Translations under genes and position numbers: made by a program
NCBI GenBank assembly: GCA_033127725.1
Contig: AP026798.1
Coordinates: 1-64,000, forward strand
From: Bombiscardovia nodaiensis
Lineage (GTDB): Bacteria > Actinomycetota > Actinomycetes > Actinomycetales > Bifidobacteriaceae
DNA length: 64,000 nucleotides
Direction: 5' to 3'
Notes under the pieces: generated by a model
What the model was told of the DNA's origin: nothing
What the model saw: the letters and a program-made list of their open reading frames with translations, nothing else
The model's database searches: none
Shown: positions 40,077-47,707 of the stretch, piece by piece
Numbering within the stretch: the stretch's first letter is position 1
How the letters are laid out: each line of letters opens with the position of its first letter

Positions 40077-40358
40077 ATGAAAATGAGGACTTGGGCCGAT
40101 TTGCTGGGCCTGTATGACCGGGACACCGTCCTGGAGGTGATGGAGATCCTGGAGGCTCGGGTGACGACTCTGCGCCATGTGGATGCGGCTGGTCGGGTGA
40201 CTCCCGCCCCTGCCAGTGCCTGCCGTGTTGAGGATTGGACATTTGACGAGCCTGCCTGGCGCGTGGTCTGCGACTGCGGCGCTGTGGTTCTGCAGGTACA
40301 GGCGGATGCCCTCGAAAACCAGGAAGTGGAACATGATGATGACCCAGACGATGATTGA
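40077..40358 (+). CDS. Small acidic element protein, CxC-containing
   Basis: The 93-residue protein starts one base after the rep stop, so it is probably co-translated with rep. It has a helical first half (TWADLLGLYDRDTVLEVMEILEARV, split as TWADLLGLYD and RDTVLEVMEI), a beta-like second half with VVCDCGAVVLQVQA, and an Asp-rich tail. The single Cys-x-Cys is not enough for a zinc site. I recognise no family. A role in replication control is only suggested by position. Confidence 0.6.
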   Translation: MKMRTWADLLGLYDRDTVLEVMEILEARVTTLRHVDAAGRVTPAPASACRVEDWTFDEPAWRVVCDCGAVVLQVQADALENQEVEHDDDPDDD

Positions 40359-40536
40359 GCCGTATCTGCGGGCGCACCGTCACGACGTGCTGTCATACAA
40401 AGTGTTGATTCGTGCCGGTGCTGACCCTGATGAGATCCGCCGATTGACCGGTTTGCCTGAAGGTGTGGATGTGGCCGGGCTGTATGCGCATGGGGATTTC
40501 CTGCTGCGTGTGTGGCTGGGTCTCTACGGTGGCTAG
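40333..40536 (+). CDS. Small helical element protein
   Basis: This 67-residue frame (starts at 40333, 40339 or 40351 are all possible) overlaps the previous gene's end. It reads YLRAHRHDVLSYKVLIRAG, then DPDEIRRLTGLPEGVDVAGL, which looks like a short helix-turn-helix-like unit (the EIRRLTGLPEGVDVAGL part). Its stop shares four bases with the stop of the convergent integrase. The function is unknown; it could be a small regulator of the integrase or an excision factor, but there is no direct evidence. Confidence 0.5.
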   Translation: MMMTQTMIEPYLRAHRHDVLSYKVLIRAGADPDEIRRLTGLPEGVDVAGLYAHGDFLLRVWLGLYGG

Positions 40537-41789
40537 TCGGTGTCGTCCATTCCCCAGTCGGATAGGACGAAGTTCGCGGTGTTGATGCCGTGTTGCAGCA
40601 GGGCCGGCAGCTTCTCCATGGTCTTCCGCTCGAAGCCCGCCCCCAGGTGTGTGTAGTATTCCGTCGTCGCGTCGTCGATATGGCCCAGGATGGGCCTGAC
40701 CTGTTCGATGGTCGCCCCGTTGATGACAAGCAGCGAGGCTATCACATGCCGCATGTCGTGTAGTCTCATCGTCCTGTCTATCTCGGCCGTCTGGGGGTTG
40801 CGGTCCATGTATATCCGTTTGAGGTTCGTCCATCTATCCACTTGGAGCTGCTCCTTGAACGGCCTGTCCATGCTGTTCAGGAAGCAATAGCCGCGGTAGT
40901 CGTAGGGGAAGTCCGGATGATGGTCTTGGAACCAGATGTAGTATTCGAAGAGGTTGCTGGCCCATGCCTCTGGGACGGCGATCTCCCGCCATCGCTTCGC
41001 GTTCGATTTGGTCCAGTGCTGCAGGCTCCATTCGCCGGTCTGCGCGTCCCGGTCGTAGATCTGCTTGACGGTCACGGTGGTGTGGGCGAAGTCCCGGTCG
41101 AAGAGGTGTTGGAAGCACGACCATTGAAGCCCGCGTATCTCCCCGGCGCGAAGGCCAAGGCTGGCGGCCAGCATCATGCCGTATTCGGTGCCGAACTCGT
41201 TGGTGTGCCGGGCGGTGAAGTTGAGCAGCCAGATGCCCATCTTGATTCGTTGGTCTATATGCTCCTCGTTGAGGTCTTTCGCCTTGCTGACGTAGCCGGG
41301 CTTCTCCAGGGTGTCCATCGGGTTGCTGGCCAGGTAGCGGTGCTTGATGCACCAGTTGAGGAATTGGTTCATCTCGCTGAAGAGCTGGTTGGGGATGCGT
41401 GACTTGTCGCTCTTGCCGTTCGCCTTCGCCTTTCTGATGATGGCCTTGCATACGCCCTCGTCTATCTCGGTGATCTTAAGCGTCTCGAAGGGCTTGAGGT
41501 AGCGGTTGAGGCGTTCCATCTTCCTTGTGACGGTGTTCCTGCGCCGGTCGCTGGTCTCCAGCCATCCCTGATAGTCCGCGAGTACCGCCTTGATGCTGGT
41601 GCTGCCCACCCCGTTGGGATTGACCAGCCAGCGCTTCAGCGCCCTGTCGCGGTTGCGCAGCGCCTTCTCCCTGCGGTTGCCCTCGCCCTGGATGCGTTTG
41701 CCGAACTGGCCCTTCGGGTAGCGGGCGATCCAGGTGCGCTTAGATTCGCTGTAAAAGACGCTGCCTTCTCCGTACATGCCAGTCAGCAT
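40533..41789 (-). CDS. int: Tyrosine recombinase / integrase
   Basis: The site-specific recombinase of about 418 residues has an N-terminal arm-binding region (GEGSVFYSESKRTWIARYPKG, quoted in part), a SAM-like core-binding domain at about 80-170, and a catalytic domain. Catalytic residues are seen as the Arg in AGEIRGLQW, the HxxR in LHDMRHVIASLL, a His in ILGHIDDATTEYY, and the Tyr nucleophile in that segment. It should act on the 26-bp att core at tRNA-Ala. The ATG at 41789 follows GGTGGGG; the frame stays open to 41852, and the arm repeat overlaps its ribosome site. It reads away from attR, as in many tRNA-targeting elements. Confidence 0.93.
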   Translation of the reverse strand: MLTGMYGEGSVFYSESKRTWIARYPKGQFGKRIQGEGNRREKALRNRDRALKRWLVNPNGVGSTSIKAVLADYQGWLETSDRRRNTVTRKMERLNRYLKPFETLKITEIDEGVCKAIIRKAKANGKSDKSRIPNQLFSEMNQFLNWCIKHRYLASNPMDTLEKPGYVSKAKDLNEEHIDQRIKMGIWLLNFTARHTNEFGTEYGMMLAASLGLRAGEIRGLQWSCFQHLFDRDFAHTTVTVKQIYDRDAQTGEWSLQHWTKSNAKRWREIAVPEAWASNLFEYYIWFQDHHPDFPYDYRGYCFLNSMDRPFKEQLQVDRWTNLKRIYMDRNPQTAEIDRTMRLHDMRHVIASLLVINGATIEQVRPILGHIDDATTEYYTHLGAGFERKTMEKLPALLQHGINTANFVLSDWGMDDTD

Positions 41790-41794
41790 AACAG

Positions 41795-41816
41795 AAACCC
41801 CACCTTCTTCCCCACC
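41795..41816. repeat. Right arm-type repeat
   Basis: Identical 22-bp copy of 37576-37597 in the same orientation, 51 bp inside attR and just upstream of the integrase ATG. Integrase binding here could also regulate its own expression. Confidence 0.75.
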
Positions 41817-41826
41817 TCTTTCATGG

Positions 41827-41869
41827 TAAAAAAGAAACCCTAGAACCGCCATTTCAAGCCGTTCTAGGG
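41827..41869 (-). terminator. Element-supplied terminator for tRNA-Ala
   Basis: On the minus strand CCCTAGAAC pairs with GTTCTAGGG and is followed by TTTCTTTTTT. It lies inside the element next to attR, so the element appears to bring a replacement terminator for the tRNA transcript. Confidence 0.88.
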
Positions 41870-41892
41870 TGTTTTGTGGAGCTGAGGAGACT
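41867..41892. other. attR: attR of the integrated element
   Basis: 26-bp repeat identical to attL. It overlaps the last 16 bases of the intact tRNA-Ala gene. Confidence 0.9.
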
Positions 41893-41949
41893 CGAACTCC
41901 TGACCCTCTGCTTGCAAAGCAGATGCGCTACCAGCTGCGCCACAGCCCC
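41877..41949 (-). tRNA. tRNA-Ala (anticodon TGC)
   Basis: A 73-nt cloverleaf. The acceptor GGGGCTG pairs with CAGCTCC and the D-arm is GCGCAGCTGGTAGCGC. The anticodon loop is CTTTGCAAG with anticodon TGC, and GGTTCGAGTC-like T-arm sequence (AGTTCGAGTCT) is present. CCA is not encoded. Its 3' end is the attachment site of the adjacent element. Confidence 0.96.
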
Positions 41950-41992
41950 AAACTCAATACAAGTGCAAGATTTATCTTAGCAAATCTTTGCG

Positions 41993-42066
41993 TGGGCCCG
42001 GGAGGACTTGAACCTCCGACCTCATCCTTATCAGGGATGCGCTCTAACCAGCTGAGCTACGGGCCC
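41993..42066 (-). tRNA. tRNA-Ile (anticodon GAT)
   Basis: A 74-nt cloverleaf starting GGGCCCGTAGCTCAGCTGG, with anticodon loop CTGATAA and T-arm GGTTCAAGTCC. It lies 43 bp upstream of tRNA-Ala on the same strand, so the two are likely co-transcribed. Ile-Ala pairs often follow gyrA or lie in the rRNA spacer; here they are away from both. Confidence 0.96.
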
Positions 42067-42191
42067 GAACCGCGTGATAAGCAATCACACAACCAGTCAG
42101 ATTACCAGATAGGCAGCAGAAGTCAACTCGCTGGGCGCTTCCGAGTGTCTCAGTATGTCGCGCTGGTTGGGCAGGCGAAAAGGGGCGCGCC

Positions 42192-42917
42192 GTGGCGGAA
42201 ATCATAGGGTTAGGAGAGAATGAAAGCATGCTTGTATCTTGCGCTGCAACCCGGAATCGCGCCCCCAAAAGCGGTGAAATTTCCCGCGAATGGCTGCAAG
42301 TGGGCACTGAGCGGGTGCTGCTGGTGCGCAAGCGGATCAAAAACTTGTACTTACGGGTCAAACCGCCGGACGGGCGTATAGAGGTCACTGCTCCGCCGAG
42401 GCTGTCAGAGGCGGAAATTCGCCGATTTGTGAGCTCTCGCCAGGCTTGGATTCGGCAGGCGCGGAGCCGTATTGCGCGTTCTGGAAGCGCGTTTGGGCAG
42501 GGCTCCGGAGTGGGCAATAGGGTGGAAAATGGGCACTGTGAGCGTGGCTCTGGGCCAAGAGCGGGTGAGCCGGGAGGCCTGAGTCAAGAAAGAATCGAGC
42601 AGGCGCGGCAGATTATTGCCGGACAGCTGCCCGCCCTGCTGGACAAGTGGGTGCCGGTGGTGGGCTTGGGGCCGAGCGCGATTACCCTTCGGCGGATGAC
42701 GACGCGATGGGGGTCGTGCACGCCTGCGACCCGGCGAATTCGGCTGAATCTGGAGCTTGCTTGGATGGATCCGAAATTTTTGGAGTATGTGCTGGTCCAC
42801 GAGCTCACGCACTTGCGCGCCAGCGGGCATGGGGCGCACTTCCAGAGCCTCATGAGCTCGTATCTGCCAGAGTGGAGGATCCTGCGCAGGCAGCTCAATC
42901 AGTACATGATTGTGTAA
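42192..42917 (+). CDS. YgjP-type (DUF45) M48-like metallopeptidase
   Basis: The 241-residue protein matches the YgjP/SprT-like metallopeptidase domain: VLLVRKRIKNLYLRVKPPDG near the start, then TTRWGSCTPATRRIRLNLEL. The zinc motif is VHELTHLRASGHGAHF, where HELTH gives two His ligands and the catalytic Glu, and the downstream His may be the third. A polar low-complexity segment (about 95-135) splits the domain. No signal peptide is seen, so it is probably cytoplasmic. Start choice is between GTG 42192 and ATG 42228; the latter has a good AGGAGAG site. The substrate is unknown. Confidence 0.85.
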   Translation: MAEIIGLGENESMLVSCAATRNRAPKSGEISREWLQVGTERVLLVRKRIKNLYLRVKPPDGRIEVTAPPRLSEAEIRRFVSSRQAWIRQARSRIARSGSAFGQGSGVGNRVENGHCERGSGPRAGEPGGLSQERIEQARQIIAGQLPALLDKWVPVVGLGPSAITLRRMTTRWGSCTPATRRIRLNLELAWMDPKFLEYVLVHELTHLRASGHGAHFQSLMSSYLPEWRILRRQLNQYMIV

Positions 42918-42934
42918 GCAGTAGTGCACATTCG

Positions 42935-43024
42935 GTGGATAACAATGTGGATAAGTTTCACATTCGACCACATTGGTTGCTGGGCTTTCGTATGAAGTGC
43001 AAGTCGAGTACCGTGGTGGATAAG
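42935..43024. promoter_or_regulatory. DnaA-box-like motifs
   Basis: One perfect box on the minus strand (TGTGGATAA, 42946-42954) is flanked by GGTGGATAA motifs at about 42935 and 43015, all in the gap between the metallopeptidase and SDR genes. Confidence 0.4.
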
Positions 43025-43122
43025 GAGTGACAGACGACCTGATTCGGCAGGTTTGGGTGCTGGACAGAGCTATGGCTAACTGCCTGCCCTGACCGGGAGT
43101 TGGGCTCAAGGAAGGAGCAAAA

Positions 43123-43884
43123 ATGGCGGAAAATGAGGGTGCCCGTCGGGCAGTGGTGACCGGTGCTTCGAGCGGGATTGGGGCGGCTAGCGCCCGGGCC
43201 CTGGTGGCTCAGGGCTGGCAGGTGGTGGGCCTGGCCCGGCGGGAGGAGAAGTTGCAGGCGCTCGCTGGCGAGCTCGGGGCGGCTTTTACCTACCAGCTGT
43301 GCGATGTGACCGACGAGGCTTCTACGCAGGCTGCGGTTCAAGCGGTGCTCGCGGGCGGGTCGGTGAAGGCGCTGGTCAATTGCGCAGGTGCGGCCATTGG
43401 CAAGGATTCGGTGGCTCAGTCGAGTTTGGACGATTGGCGGGCTATGTATGAGCTCAATGTGCTGGGCACCCTGCGCATCACGCAAAAGTTCCTGCCTGCT
43501 TTGGAAGCGGCTGAAGGCACTGTGCTGATTATCTCGTCCACGGCTGGCATTGAGCCTTACGAGGGAGGTGGCGGCTACTGCGCTTCCAAGGCGGCAGAGC
43601 GCGTAATGGCGCGAATTCTGCGGCTGGAGCTCATTGGCAAGCCGGTGCGCGTGATTGACATAGCGCCGGGCATGGTTCACACGGACGAGTTCTCCGCCAA
43701 GCGCTTCGGCGGCGACCAGGCCAAGGCCCAGGCCGTATACGCTGGTGTGCCCGACCCGCTCACCGCCGAGGACATAGCCGACTGCGTGCAGTGGTCCTTA
43801 GGCCAACCCGACACGGTTGACATCGACCAAATCATAGTGCGCCCCCGCGCTGAGGGTTCCTACACCAAGGTTTTCCGGCAGTAA
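43123..43884 (+). CDS. Short-chain dehydrogenase/reductase (YdfG-like)
   Basis: The 253-residue classical SDR has the cofactor motif TGASSGIG and the NCAGAA segment. The catalytic Ser is in ISSTAG, the Tyr-x-x-x-Lys in YCASKAA, and the C-terminal IAPGMVHTDEF is typical of the YdfG group, which oxidises 3-hydroxy acids such as serine or 3-hydroxypropionate with NADP. The arginine after the second strand (LARREEK) favours NADP over NAD. AAGGAGC precedes the ATG. It is a single gene, convergent with nhaA, and the exact substrate is unproven. Confidence 0.9.
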   Translation: MAENEGARRAVVTGASSGIGAASARALVAQGWQVVGLARREEKLQALAGELGAAFTYQLCDVTDEASTQAAVQAVLAGGSVKALVNCAGAAIGKDSVAQSSLDDWRAMYELNVLGTLRITQKFLPALEAAEGTVLIISSTAGIEPYEGGGGYCASKAAERVMARILRLELIGKPVRVIDIAPGMVHTDEFSAKRFGGDQAKAQAVYAGVPDPLTAEDIADCVQWSLGQPDTVDIDQIIVRPRAEGSYTKVFRQ

Positions 43885-43904
43885 GTTCGCAACAGGATGG
43901 TGGG

Positions 43905-45200
43905 CTACTGGAGGGCCGTGCTCGCTGCCGGTCGGTGACCTGCAAAGTGCTTCCTACAGGCCAGGGTGAATGCACTCAAGAGTAGCGAGAGCAAGGATCC
44001 TACGAGTACACCAACTAGGGCGATATTCGTGAACTCTGGGTCACTGAAGGCTAGCTTGGCCATGAGAAAGGACATGGTGAAGCCAATGCCGCACAGCTGG
44101 GCGGGTGCGAGTAGGTCAGCCAGGCGCGCTCCCAGCGGTGGTTTCAGGCCCAGGGTCGAACAGAGGGTCAGGACGGCCATGATTCCTAGGGGCTTGCCCA
44201 GAGCGAGTCCCAGGCAAATACCTAAGAAAACGGGGCTTGACAGCCAGGAAAGCTTGAACTCGTGAAGAGGGATGCCCATGGAGCAGAAGGCAAAAAGCGG
44301 CAGGGCGAGCAAGGCGGAGAGGGGTAGCAGAGCGGACGCTAGCCGGGTTGCGCGCGAGCTTGTCTGTCCGGGAGCGGGTCGGGCTGGTGTGAGCAGACCC
44401 AGCGCGACACCAGACAAAACCGGGTGAACGCCTGCGATGAGAAAGCCGTACCAAGCGCCGAGAGCCGCTGCAAGTGCTCCCACTCGGTGAGGCCAGTGCA
44501 GCTGCCTCACCCGGGTAAGCGCGTACCATATAGCCAGGCAGAGAGCAGTCAGGAGTAAGCCCCAGACCTGTTCCAGCTGAGAGTAGCAGAGAGCGATAAG
44601 GACGACACCAATAATGTCGTCAAAAACTGCCAGCGTCATCAGGAAGGCTTGCACGGAGGGGCTTGTTTTGGGGGCTATGACCTGCAGGGCGGCCAGGGAG
44701 AAAGCTACATCGGTAGCCGTTGGCACGGCCCAGCCGCTGATGGTGGCGGGCGAGCTAGCGTTGATGAGCAGATAGAGAGCAATCGGGGCCAGTACGCCTC
44801 CCAGGGCGGCTAGCAAGGGGAGCAGCGCCTGCTTGGGGTGGCGCAAGCTGCCGGAAGTCATTTCCTGCCGTAAATCTAAGCCGGTGACCAGAAAGAAGAC
44901 AGTGAGCAGACCGTCTTGGATCCACTCGCCTAGCGATATGTGCAGAGAGTTCGCAGGAGGGAGCTGGGAGAGAGGGATCCAAGAGATGCCAGCCTGGTAG
45001 AGTCTGCTTAATCCGGGGAAGTTGGCGCAGAGGAGACCGAGCACGGCGGTGGACATCATCAGAGCGCCAGCCTTGCGGTCGTCCCTGGAGAACACTTGCA
45101 GAGAGCGGAAAATGCGGCGCAGAGAGCGGGAAGTAGTTGACACGGTGACTCCAGTCGGTAGTGACACGAATATTGCGTCGCCGACCAGTCTTCCCGGCAT
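43905..45200 (-). CDS. nhaA: Na+/H+ antiporter NhaA
   Basis: The membrane protein of about 430 residues has some eleven to twelve helices. Signature parts are GEWIQDGLLTVFFLVTGLDLRQE, then GWAVPTATDVAFSLAAL and MTLAVFDDIIGVVLIAL, where the Asp pair in VFDD corresponds to the ion-binding Asp163/164 of E. coli NhaA. It exchanges Na+ or Li+ for protons and helps at alkaline pH or high salt. The frame stays open to 45368, but sequence before 45200 does not look coding. Starts at ATG 45200 or GTG 45143 (with GGAG five bases upstream) are both plausible. Confidence 0.93.
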   Translation of the reverse strand: MPGRLVGDAIFVSLPTGVTVSTTSRSLRRIFRSLQVFSRDDRKAGALMMSTAVLGLLCANFPGLSRLYQAGISWIPLSQLPPANSLHISLGEWIQDGLLTVFFLVTGLDLRQEMTSGSLRHPKQALLPLLAALGGVLAPIALYLLINASSPATISGWAVPTATDVAFSLAALQVIAPKTSPSVQAFLMTLAVFDDIIGVVLIALCYSQLEQVWGLLLTALCLAIWYALTRVRQLHWPHRVGALAAALGAWYGFLIAGVHPVLSGVALGLLTPARPAPGQTSSRATRLASALLPLSALLALPLFAFCSMGIPLHEFKLSWLSSPVFLGICLGLALGKPLGIMAVLTLCSTLGLKPPLGARLADLLAPAQLCGIGFTMSFLMAKLAFSDPEFTNIALVGVLVGSLLSLLLSAFTLACRKHFAGHRPAASTALQ

Positions 45201-45445
45201 GAGGCATAACAGCCTCCCACTACCAGTGTAACGATGCGATTGAACTTTGTGCTTATGCGAGTTTTTGCGTGTTATACGCCAAAATGTGTGTCTAAAAACG
45301 GCTGCGAACCCTTCCGCCAGTAAGCATTGAGTGTGTTTGTAAGTGTCTGCTGGTGGGCAGCAGTGCAATAGGGCCCATCCTCATGCCAGCTTCTATGCCG
45401 CTGCGCAAGCCTGACCCTAACTAGCCAGAACGGTGAAAAAGAGAA

Positions 45446-45477
45446 AAGGGTTATGAGTTTTTAAGCTCATAACCCTT
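45446..45477 (-). terminator. Terminator after dps
   Basis: AAGGGTTATGAG pairs perfectly with CTCATAACCCTT around an 8-nt loop. It lies 45 bp past the dps stop and may also serve read-through from either side. Confidence 0.7.
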
Positions 45478-45522
45478 AATAAGGAGGAGGCTAAATTAAA
45501 TAGCTTCCACTTTTAGCATAGC

Positions 45523-46002
45523 TCAGATTAGATGTGAGCGCATGAACCACTGGAAATGCTCGAGTTCCTGCACATGATCTTGGATGATGTTGGAGGAGAT
45601 GACGTCAAGGCCGTCGAGCTCCTTGATGGCCTCGCGGTCGGCCTTGATGAACTCCGTGTAGTAGTCGTTCAGGGCCTTCAGATAGTCCAGAGCCTCCTGG
45701 CGGCCGGCAATTTCGACGCCCTTCCAGGTACGGTTCTTGACGATGTCGTCGGGACGGCCATCGGCTTGACCACCCAAGGTGGCGATGCGCTCGGCGGTCT
45801 CATCGGCCATAGCGAGCACGGAATCAACCTCGGGATCCATCATCTCGTGGATGCCAATGAAATTCTTGCCCTTCATATTCCAGTGAGCGTGCTTCAAGAC
45901 GAGCGCGCACTCCTGCTCGTTGCTCAAGCGGTTCTGCAAAATCTTGACGGTCTTCGCGCAGGTGTCTGCGTCGAGTCCTGGGACGGTAAATTCTAATGCC
46001 AT
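45523..46002 (-). CDS. dps: Dps/ferritin-like DNA-protecting protein
   Basis: The 159-residue four-helix protein matches the Dps family: HAHWNMKGKNFIGIHEMMDPE, then MADETAERIATLGG. The ferroxidase ligands (His in HAHW, His and Asp in IHEMMD, Asp/Glu in the ADETAERI helix) are all present. Dps forms a 12-mer that stores iron and uses peroxide as oxidant, protecting DNA in anaerobes exposed to oxygen. The start ATG at 46002 has AAGGAG upstream on its strand. It is a single gene. Confidence 0.94.
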   Translation of the reverse strand: MALEFTVPGLDADTCAKTVKILQNRLSNEQECALVLKHAHWNMKGKNFIGIHEMMDPEVDSVLAMADETAERIATLGGQADGRPDDIVKNRTWKGVEIAGRQEALDYLKALNDYYTEFIKADREAIKELDGLDVISSNIIQDHVQELEHFQWFMRSHLI

Positions 46003-46294
46003 GATTACTCCTTCGTCTGCTGCCTGCCGGATACATTCCGGTCTGACCTGCTGAGTCTGACAGCTGCTCGGCCGCTATGCGACCTGGCCTTATCTACCAG
46101 AGTAGATGGCTCCGGCTGGAAGTCAACTTCACGGGAGTCTTTTTGTGTGAGATTGCAGACGAGGACGCAGTGTTTCGCTTCTTATAGAGTAATCAGAGTA
46201 CTGGGAGAAAGGCTCATAGGCGGGTTGGAGGGCAGCGCTCGCCACTGGCCGCTTGAGCGCACTTGCGCACAGGAGCTGCAACGCGCTGCAGGAG

Positions 46295-47707
46295 CTACTG
46301 CTTCCCGTTCTTACCAGCGGTCTTGCTCTTGCTCTTGTTCTTCTCCTTGCCCGCATTGCCGGTGTCCTCAGTCTGGCTGGCTTGGCTAGTTTCGCTCTTC
46401 TGGTCCGCAGCGTCGGCCTCGTGCTTGCGCACCTGCAGGGTTTCAATGCGCCTGCCGTCAACTTGCGTAACCACCATGTCGTAGCCGTCGTCGGAGTGGA
46501 GTACGTCTCCCACCTCGCCCAGCTTGCCGGTGTGAGCCAAGAAGTAGCCCGCAACCGTCTCGTAAGGCCCGTCCTCCAGCTCAATGCCGGTCACGTCAGC
46601 GAAATCTTCGATGGTCATGCCGCCCTCAATCGTGGCTACGCCGTCCACAAAAGCTGTGCGATCGGGCCGCGCTCCGCCCTTCTCCTCGGGCAGGTCGTAC
46701 TCGTCGCGGATGTCTCCCACCAGCTCTTCGGTCATATCTTCCAAGGTGACAATGCCGTCCGTGCCGCCGTATTCATCGATTACAACGGCCAGGTGAATGC
46801 CCTTTTTGCGCAGCTGCTCCAGGCTGGGCAGGAGCTTGGAAGTGCCGGGCAGGGAGATGCCGGGCCGGGTCACATCGGCCACAGTCCGCGCCTTGGGGTC
46901 GCGCACATCGAGCAGGTCGCGCACATGCACGAAGCCGAGCACGTCGTCAAAATTGCGGCCGGTCACCGGGTAGCGCGAATAGGGCTCGTCGCGCACAAAA
47001 TCGGCGGCCTCCTTGAGCCCGGTGTCGCCGCTAATGAAGACCACGTCGGCCCTGGGGCGCATGACTTCGGCCACGCTGGTCTCCGAGGCGTCGAACACGT
47101 CGTCCAAAATCGTGCGCTCGTCCTTGCTTAGGTTCGTGTTGGAGGAGACGAGTACACGCAGCTCCTTGTCGGAAACTTCGCTCTCCGTCTCGTTGGGGTC
47201 GAAGCCCAGAAGGCGCACAATACTGTTGGTGCTCTTGCCGATGGCCCAGATTACAGGGCGGCAAATTTTGGCAAAGGTGTCTACGGCGGGCACGGCAGCT
47301 CGCGCAATCTGTTCGGTGCGCTGCATGGCGATGCGCTTGGGCACCATCTCGGAGATGACGATGGAGCAGTAAGAAATAATGAGCGTGAGCACGATCGTGG
47401 TCAGGGGCGCGGCGACGCGGGCAGGCACGCCCCAGCCCTCCACAAGAGGCACAATGGCAGGCGAGATAGAGGATTCGCCAAAAGACGCAGACAGGAAGCC
47501 GGAGAGCGTGACGCCAATCTGCACAGTCGAAAGGAAGGTGTTGGGATCACGCGCAATTTTAGCCACACGGGCCCCTCGCGCGTCCTCCTGCTCCATCTGG
47601 TCGAGCTGGGAGCCGCGCAAGCTCACTAGGGCGAGTTCGGTGCAGGAGAAGACCGCCCCGATGACTAGGAACACAAAGACTAGCAATATATTGAGCCATA
47701 ATCCCAT
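46295..47707 (-). CDS. CNNM/CorC-type membrane protein (hemolysin family)
   Basis: The 470-residue protein has the usual three parts. A DUF21 membrane domain (about 1-190, including LALVSLRGSQLDQME and SEMVPKRIAMQ) is followed by a CBS-domain pair (about 210-335; MRPRADVVFISGD, then GIVTLEDMTEELVGDI). A C-terminal CorC/HlyC domain (about 350-430; DGYDMVVTQVDGRRI) comes last. Related proteins move Mg2+ or Na+; the name hemolysin is historical. The tail is Lys/Ser/Asn-rich and disordered. No partner gene is adjacent. Confidence 0.93.
   Translation of the reverse strand: MGLWLNILLVFVFLVIGAVFSCTELALVSLRGSQLDQMEQEDARGARVAKIARDPNTFLSTVQIGVTLSGFLSASFGESSISPAIVPLVEGWGVPARVAAPLTTIVLTLIISYCSIVISEMVPKRIAMQRTEQIARAAVPAVDTFAKICRPVIWAIGKSTNSIVRLLGFDPNETESEVSDKELRVLVSSNTNLSKDERTILDDVFDASETSVAEVMRPRADVVFISGDTGLKEAADFVRDEPYSRYPVTGRNFDDVLGFVHVRDLLDVRDPKARTVADVTRPGISLPGTSKLLPSLEQLRKKGIHLAVVIDEYGGTDGIVTLEDMTEELVGDIRDEYDLPEEKGGARPDRTAFVDGVATIEGGMTIEDFADVTGIELEDGPYETVAGYFLAHTGKLGEVGDVLHSDDGYDMVVTQVDGRRIETLQVRKHEADAADQKSETSQASQTEDTGNAGKEKNKSKSKTAGKNGKQ

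Larger units (their letters stand above)
37482..41892. mobile_element. Integrated CRESS-Rep plasmid-like element at tRNA-Ala
   Basis: This 4.4-kb unit is bounded by 26-bp direct repeats from the tRNA-Ala 3' end. From left to right it has an arm-type repeat, a small gene, a ribbon-helix-helix gene with an overlapping frame, a stem-loop origin with iterons, a CRESS-type Rep, two small genes, and a tyrosine integrase reading inward from the right end. Rolling-circle replication when excised and site-specific integration can be inferred. Related Rep-encoding plasmids are known from bifidobacteria. There are no conjugation or capsid genes, so transfer would need help. All genes appear intact, with a possible frameshift at 38209-38708. 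Confidence 0.92.

Noticed and set aside
46253..47131. Long + strand frame of 292 codons
   Set aside because: It is antisense to the CNNM/CorC gene, whose domains are clear.
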